The notes beneath the pieces are model-generated. The model saw only the letters and a program-made list of their open reading frames with translations, made no database searches and was not told the DNA's origin. From contig OW203986.1 of the NCBI GenBank assembly GCA_934047225.1, positions 19,533,221-19,597,220 on the forward strand: a DNA stretch of 64,000 bases, in the 5' to 3' direction. A program made the translations under genes and the position numbers. Below are positions 59,299-64,000 of this stretch, piece by piece. This DNA is from Ypsolopha sequella. Lineage: Eukaryota > Arthropoda > Insecta > Lepidoptera > Ypsolophidae. The stretch's first letter is position 1, and each line of letters begins with the position of its first letter.

Positions 59299-59997
59299 AA
59301 AAAACCAACCAAGTACGAGTCGGACTCGCGTATCTCGGGTTCGGTATTGTGGATGATAAATTTAATTTTGTGATTTTTTTTTCGTGAATTTCTCAACCGC
59401 TTTATTTTTCTTGCAATCTTTACGTAAACACATATGACCATGATTTTTTTTCATATTTTTCAGTCCACCAGTTTTGGAGATAAGGGGGAGACATACATTT
59501 TTTAATGGTTTTTCAAGGATTTCTTGAAATAAATGCAATTAAATATAGCCAAACTATATATTTTTACAATAAACTTTTTAATACAATTTGATACCCATAT
59601 TGTATTTTTATAAAATATTTTTTTTATTTATTTTCTTATTTTTTTATATTTCTCATTTGTCCTCAACTTTTTTTAAATCGCAATAGGTTTTCTGTAATTG
59701 GCCAGTTATGATCTATAATCGACATTTTGTTCATATTTTTTGGTCCACCAGTTTCGGAGATAAAGCCCCCCTTATATAATTTTGTGGTTGTTTAAAGATT
59801 TAAAGAAACCAGTGCCAGTAAATATAATAAAAGTATATATTTTAACACTCAACTTTTTAATATATACAATTTGATACACATATTGTATTTTTAGGATAAT
59901 ATTTTTTATTCTTCTCACTTTGGTTTGGTTTCTCACAATGGAGTCTCACCATAAAGTTCCTTTTGTAACTTTTAGGTACAGAACCCTAAAAATATAG
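59299..59997 (+). repeat. Dispersed repeat family A, copy 4, with internal duplication
   Basis: The longest copy here. It starts aaaaaaccaaccaagtacga...gtcggactcgcgtat and ends aggtacagaaccctaaaaat. Inside, two units begin at 59451 and 59731 with the shared strings tcatatttttcagtccacca / tcatattttttggtccacca, agttt-ggagataa, and a later aatttgatac-catattgtat; period 280 bp. Confidence 0.8.
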
Positions 59998-60058
59998 GCT
60001 CTAAAAAGGAAAAGTCAAAAATTATGTTGTCATTTTCTGAATAATAAAAAAATTGTCT

Positions 60059-60105
60059 AACGGCTCACCTCAATATTATTGTGGTGAATATTGACGTGAG
60101 CCGTT
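60059..60105. repeat. Small perfect hairpin
   Basis: aacggctcacctcaatatt (60059-60077) pairs with aatattgacgtgagccgtt (60087-60105), 19-bp arms with one mismatch around a 9-base loop. It may be a short palindromic repeat; a Rho-like or bacterial terminator role makes no sense in this genome. Confidence 0.8.
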
Positions 60106-60695
60106 TATTTACATCATGAATTATCCTAAAGTTTCATTTAATTCTATAAAAGTTGATCCTAATTAAGACAATTACGAGTTAGTTAAAGAATATATAATCA
60201 AATGGATACCTAGTACATCTATCTACGTAACATGTCTGGTAACAGCTAGGTACGAGTACATAGGTAGTTATGTGAAAGACGAGCAGGAATCCCGATTCAC
60301 AGCCGCGTGTGCGCCGCCCGGTTAATCAAACTGTCAAGGCAAGAATTCCGGGAGAAAATCTCGCCAAGAAAACTCACGGAAACTTCTGATTGCTGGGAGA
60401 GGCTCCGGTTTCCATAAGATTCGTACCTAACCTACTTTATTAGCTTATTTAAGTAAAAGATGATAATGAAAGTAAATAATTTGGTTTAGTTATTTGTAGG
60501 TTTGCATTCATTTATCGACACTGTTATTTATTACTTGCATGCATTTGCCCGCGACTACGTCTGCGCTAACCTTCTGATACGTGACACAGTACAAATTTAC
60601 ACTCTGTAAACGTTACCAATAAATGTAGATATACGTAGCGCTATCTAGTGGTACAGTAGGGGAACTATACTGATATACAGATGAACAAAATTTAA

Positions 60696-62020
60696 GGGCC
60701 CTGGAGGGGAACTGCCTTAAATCCTTTACTTAGCTCATTTTACTAAAAGGAAACATTCTTTTATTTTTTAAAAGAAACAAAACTGAATTCAAAGATCTTC
60801 TAAAATTCGCTTGTCTCACCCGGGAATTAAACCAACTACAAATTAAAAAGTAAACCCTCGCTATTTTATCATACGAATTGGTAGGATTATTGTTCAGGAT
60901 AAAATTTGTCTAATAAATATTTGGTCTTTGAAATGAAAAATGTGAAAACTAATATTTATTTTTCAATGCATTTGCTCGTAAAGGCCCACTTTTTATGCAT
61001 CAAAACCGAACAGAAAGATGATTATTTTACCCTAGGGCTTTTTTTTTTTTTTACTTGTTTGCAATGGTTGGCTAACCTGCAGCTTTCCCTGTGTACCATA
61101 GATGTTATACTTTTTTTCCACTGTTTAATGGCCCTGGATACAATCCTTTTGAGACAATCATAATTTAAAGTTCACAAGATTATATTTGTTTCCATTTCCT
61201 CACACTATGCATTGAAAAACGTAGTATGATACACGGGCGTAAAAGCAATAAATTACTCGGTTACGTTTAAAACACTCGCTACGCTCGTGTTTTAAATCGT
61301 CCTCGTAATTTATTCCTTTTGGCCCTTGTAGCATAAACTACTATTATTTTATTTAAGCTTCTAATAAATCGAATTGCTTTTGATAGGCCATTATTACACA
61401 ATGACAGCACGGAATGAAAGGAAAACAAAACAAAATTTGAAATTCGAACGAATAGTTTTATCGATTTTAAAAATGTTGAAAGTTATCGTTCGAATTTCAA
61501 GTTTGTTGCTCCGCGTTGCAAAAAAAAAATACGTTCCCTTTTTAAACTTTTCGTCAGTACGCTTAGTGCAAGAAGGAATTGTGATGTGCATAGATTTATT
61601 TTTACCATTTAACGATTTTCTTAACGAAGTTTTCAACAAGATACTTAAGATAAATAACATTAGCAAGCTTGTATTTCATACGATGTCTTTGGATGTTAGA
61701 GAGATAAGAAAATTATAACGTGTCATTTACTTGTTACAAGTAATAAATATTCAATTTCATGGGTATCTCGTACAACAGATGAGTGTAAGACCAAATGTTT
61801 ATTAGACAAATTTTATCCTGAACAATAATTCTACCAATTCGTGCAGTAAAATAGCGAGGGTTTATTTTTTTAATTTTTAGTTGGTTCAACTCCCGGGTGA
61901 GACAAGCGAATTTCAGAAGATCTTTGAATGCAGTTTTGTTTCTTTTAAAAAATAAAGGAATGTTTCCTTTCAGTAAAATGAGCTAACGAAAGGATTTAAG
62001 GTAGTTCCCCTCCAGGGCCC
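60696..62020. mobile_element. TTAA-flanked DNA transposon, 1325 bp, long inverted repeats
   Basis: The arms 60696-60929 and 61787-62020 are inverted copies of about 234 bp (start gggccctggaggggaactgc; also acccgggaattaaaccaact, attggtaggattattgttca). TTAA lies directly outside both ends (60692-60695, 62021-62024), the target duplication of piggyBac and Kolobok elements. Termini beginning GGG fit Kolobok better than piggyBac (CCC/CAC). The 857-bp interior holds no recognised transposase; a 114-codon frame at 61374-61718 is of unknown nature. The copy is therefore non-autonomous. Confidence 0.88.
61221..61341. repeat. Short palindrome nested in the TTAA element
   Basis: gtagtatgatacacgggcgt...gcaataaattactcgg and its inverse (...cctcgtaatttattccttttggcccttgtagcataaactac) surround a centre rich in acactcgctacgctcgtgtt. 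Probably a separate foldback insertion. Confidence 0.7.
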
Positions 62021-62090
62021 TTAAATTTTTTCCAGCCTGTATACTATTATTTTTTGTTTTTCTAATTGGAAGTAATATTGGTTCCTGGTC

Positions 62091-62242
62091 CTGTAGCATA
62101 GTGTTTAATCGCGCGCGACGCCCCTAGTTGAATCACAAGTGCAAGGAGCGTGACGTAGTGTTTAATCGCAAAAACATCGTGTCACGCCCTCACACTTGTA
62201 ATTCAACTAAGTCGCATCCGCGCGATTAATCACTGTGCTACG
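62091..62242. repeat. Foldback element, 152 bp
   Basis: ctgtagcatagtgtttaatc...gcgcgcgac...tagttgaatcacaagtg pairs with cacttgtaattcaactaagt...cgcgcgattaatcactgtgctacgg. The tgtttaatcgc string occurs also in the centre. Confidence 0.8.
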
Positions 62243-62368
62243 GCTGCAGAAATAATAATAAATAATAATGGAAATCTGTAGTCTATGTATGAATGTATGT
62301 ATGAACGGAAATAATTTATGATTTTACTTTTACGACGCTTTCCTTCGCAATGAGATATTAAAAGTAAC

Positions 62369-62402
<34 letters not shown>
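62369..62402. repeat. (AT)n microsatellite
   Basis: About 16 uninterrupted AT units. It produces part of a meaningless minus-strand frame with repeated Ile-Tyr. Confidence 0.95.
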
Positions 62403-62404
<2 letters not shown>

Positions 62405-64000
62405 ACTACGTTTGTTTGTATGTAAACTCGTGATTATGCTGGTAGAGAAACGCAAAAGAAATGAAAATCTGAATGTGAAGAACTCTGAACCAGGATTCAA
62501 TATGCAAATCACATTTCTGTATAGTTCACAATTCTTTGATTTGTCGTAGTCATACGACTAAATCACCAACTTAAACCACTACACGATACGCCAGTACAAA
62601 GACGGCACAACTGAAAGTATAATTTGAATTATATGAACATTCAGCAGGTCGTTATTCCGCTTTAGTAAACGGCAAGAGGCAGCCCCATTCCCGGGTTATT
62701 AATTAGAACAAAAATTCTGATCCTGCAGATTCCGCCGGCCTGTATTGGCCACTCGAACTCGTAAAAGCCGTCCGTAACGACGGTCAAAGAGCATAACCGC
62801 AAATAAGTACCAATCTACAGGCTAAAGAAAATTCCGTTTTCCTTAATTTACCCTAAACAGTGCTTTGGGGTTGTCGGCGCGATTGTTTACATTTTGTTGG
62901 ATAATCTGCTCTTTTTTTCCTCCAACGGAACTCTTGGTCGTTCGTTGTATTTTTCTTTAGAACGGCATTTAGCGCGTTCGGCTTTTCTTTGATCTTGAAC
63001 TCAACAAAGGGTAAAGTATCAAGCTTCTTTTTTTAATTTATCTCTGTACATTTTCTTTTTTTTTTATGGAAATTTTATTTTGTAGCCGAGCACAATTTAG
63101 GATTCCGCTTCCATAAGCATGGTGTAACTGTTTATTTTTGAAGACAACATAATAATTTAATTGACTCCACTTTTCCGTTATTCAGACTCAGTGCTATTAG
63201 AATAAAAATAAGGCTCTCAAAAGAGACATAAGTTAAAAAAAAATAAAAAAACTGTTTTCCGCCTTTAAAAGACTTATCAAAAAGCCATCGTATGATCACT
63301 AGATATTATGCACAAAACCCCATTTTTAGCTGCTGGTACAGTCAGCACCTAAAGTTTAATTGCAAACTAACAGCCACTGGTGTTGTTTGTGCACTGAGTC
63401 CACTAACACAAACACAATAACTTCCAGATAATATTCAAAGTAAACACCTGACACTCGCATTGGAGTCGAGCCGCATCTTTCCAAATCCCTTTAAGGGGCT
63501 TGGTATCGCCAAAGGGTACTTTCTAAAGCCTAATCCTCGTTTATGGCCTAAATAAAAATATTTAAAAAAAATGTATATGAATTGTCAACACAATGTATGC
63601 AGTATTTTTCTTTTTCATACCACCAAAACTTCTATATGAAAAAAAATTTCAACCGAATGTTGTTTTTGGCTTGAAATCCCTACTGCTCCTATGTGGTTTA
63701 GTTGATTTAATTCATTTATGCTTTGAGTAATAGATAATCTTGATAGCTATAAACATAACATATGATTATTCAACCGAACAATCACGTCCATGTGAAAAGT
63801 ATTATTTTCTCCTATTTCACCCTATCAAGGACGCAGCGAGCGTCGTAACAGCCAATATGTATTACGCGCTGATATGAACATTATTTCAATGTCGTTTCCG
63901 TCGATATCTCCTCGTGTTGTATACTGAAAAAGTAAACTCAAGTACCCAACTCAGACAATGTAGACAGCATTATTAGCGAATACATCACGCCTGTCTCTCA
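62403..64000. other. Right edge, intronic or intergenic, no gene seen
   Basis: AT-rich with GC-richer patches near 62700-62800. At 63872-63920 the string gcgctgatatgaacattatt...tcaatgtcg...gtcgatatc resembles 40149-40195 (gcgctggtattaacgttattt...gtcgatat), a further dispersed repeat. The last bases match the start of family C. Confidence 0.45.

Larger units (their letters stand above)
49679..64000 (+). other. DIP intron, at least 14.3 kb, continues past the window
   Basis: No Ig3 exon was recognised. Delimited insertions are listed separately. Stretches 50179-51903, 52111-53042, 53281-54497, 54613-55924, 56201-57732, 57869-59298 and 62403-64000 show no supported gene. If the gene ends differently from its relatives, part of this could be intergenic. 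Confidence 0.6.

Noticed and set aside
60059..60105. Hairpin as a transcription terminator
   Set aside because: Bacterial-type terminators do not apply to this genome; treated as a small palindrome.
61374..61718. 114-codon frame in the TTAA element as a transposase
   Set aside because: No catalytic motif or DNA-binding pattern; too short; kept only as an unknown frame.
62330..62512. 60-codon minus-strand frame with repeated Ile-Tyr
   Set aside because: Created by the (AT)n microsatellite.

Overview
The window is a piece of an insect nuclear genome, almost certainly from a moth or butterfly. It is AT-rich, and most of it is intron or intergenic DNA packed with small transposons. Several dispersed repeats are of kinds I associate with Lepidoptera: a family ending in 'acggaaccctaaaaa', tails carrying 'gaagtcggtt', and ends reading 'cgggcaacagctagtaa'. 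The left edge carries a gypsy-type errantivirus that resembles the lepidopteran TED lineage. No prokaryotic feature, CRISPR array or confident RNA gene was seen.

Layout. Positions 1-5922 hold the 3' part of an errantivirus: end of protease, reverse transcriptase, RNase H, integrase, envelope and a 268-bp 3' LTR. Its pol frame is broken at an A7 run near 1048-1054, whereas env is one uninterrupted frame of about 1.8 kb. Positions 5.9-27.4 kb have no host gene that I can prove. They hold a terminal exon with a YqaJ-type exonuclease domain (8801-9315), a short relic resembling the N terminus of a Crypton-like tyrosine recombinase (12130-12279), and many palindromic or terminal-inverted-repeat elements.

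The one clear host gene lies on the + strand from 27423 to beyond the right edge. Four coding exons (27423-27529, 32802-32987, 35723-35915, 49550-49678) join with matching phases and canonical splice sites. They encode the first two immunoglobulin domains of a Dpr-interacting protein (DIP), a neuronal cell-surface recognition protein. The signal-peptide exon and the third Ig domain with membrane anchor were not found. The introns are 5.3, 2.7, 13.6 and at least 14.3 kb.

The introns carry insertions that can be delimited: a TA-flanked mariner-type MITE (27824-28255), a long foldback (29983-30389), a degenerate Penelope-like element with a GIY-YIG endonuclease relic and inverted ends (33246-34372) that itself contains a MITE, a SAP-like mini-ORF (35095-35178), an ATT-flanked 1.2-kb element (38670-39868), a 48-bp tandem array just downstream of exon 4 (49914-50178), LINE remnants near 54.5 and 56.1 kb, and a TTAA-flanked 1325-bp transposon with inverted repeats of about 234 bp (60696-62020). 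Intergenic DNA also holds a TAA-flanked Harbinger-type MITE (17838-18115).

I found no convincing new multi-gene system. The most interesting signals are the intact env beside a broken pol, the concentration of long perfect or near-perfect foldbacks inside transcribed DIP introns (possible hairpin-RNA sources), a foldback family sharing one core in three places, and relics of two unusual domesticable enzymes (YqaJ nuclease, Crypton-like recombinase). Family names rest on motif recognition by eye; no database search was run.
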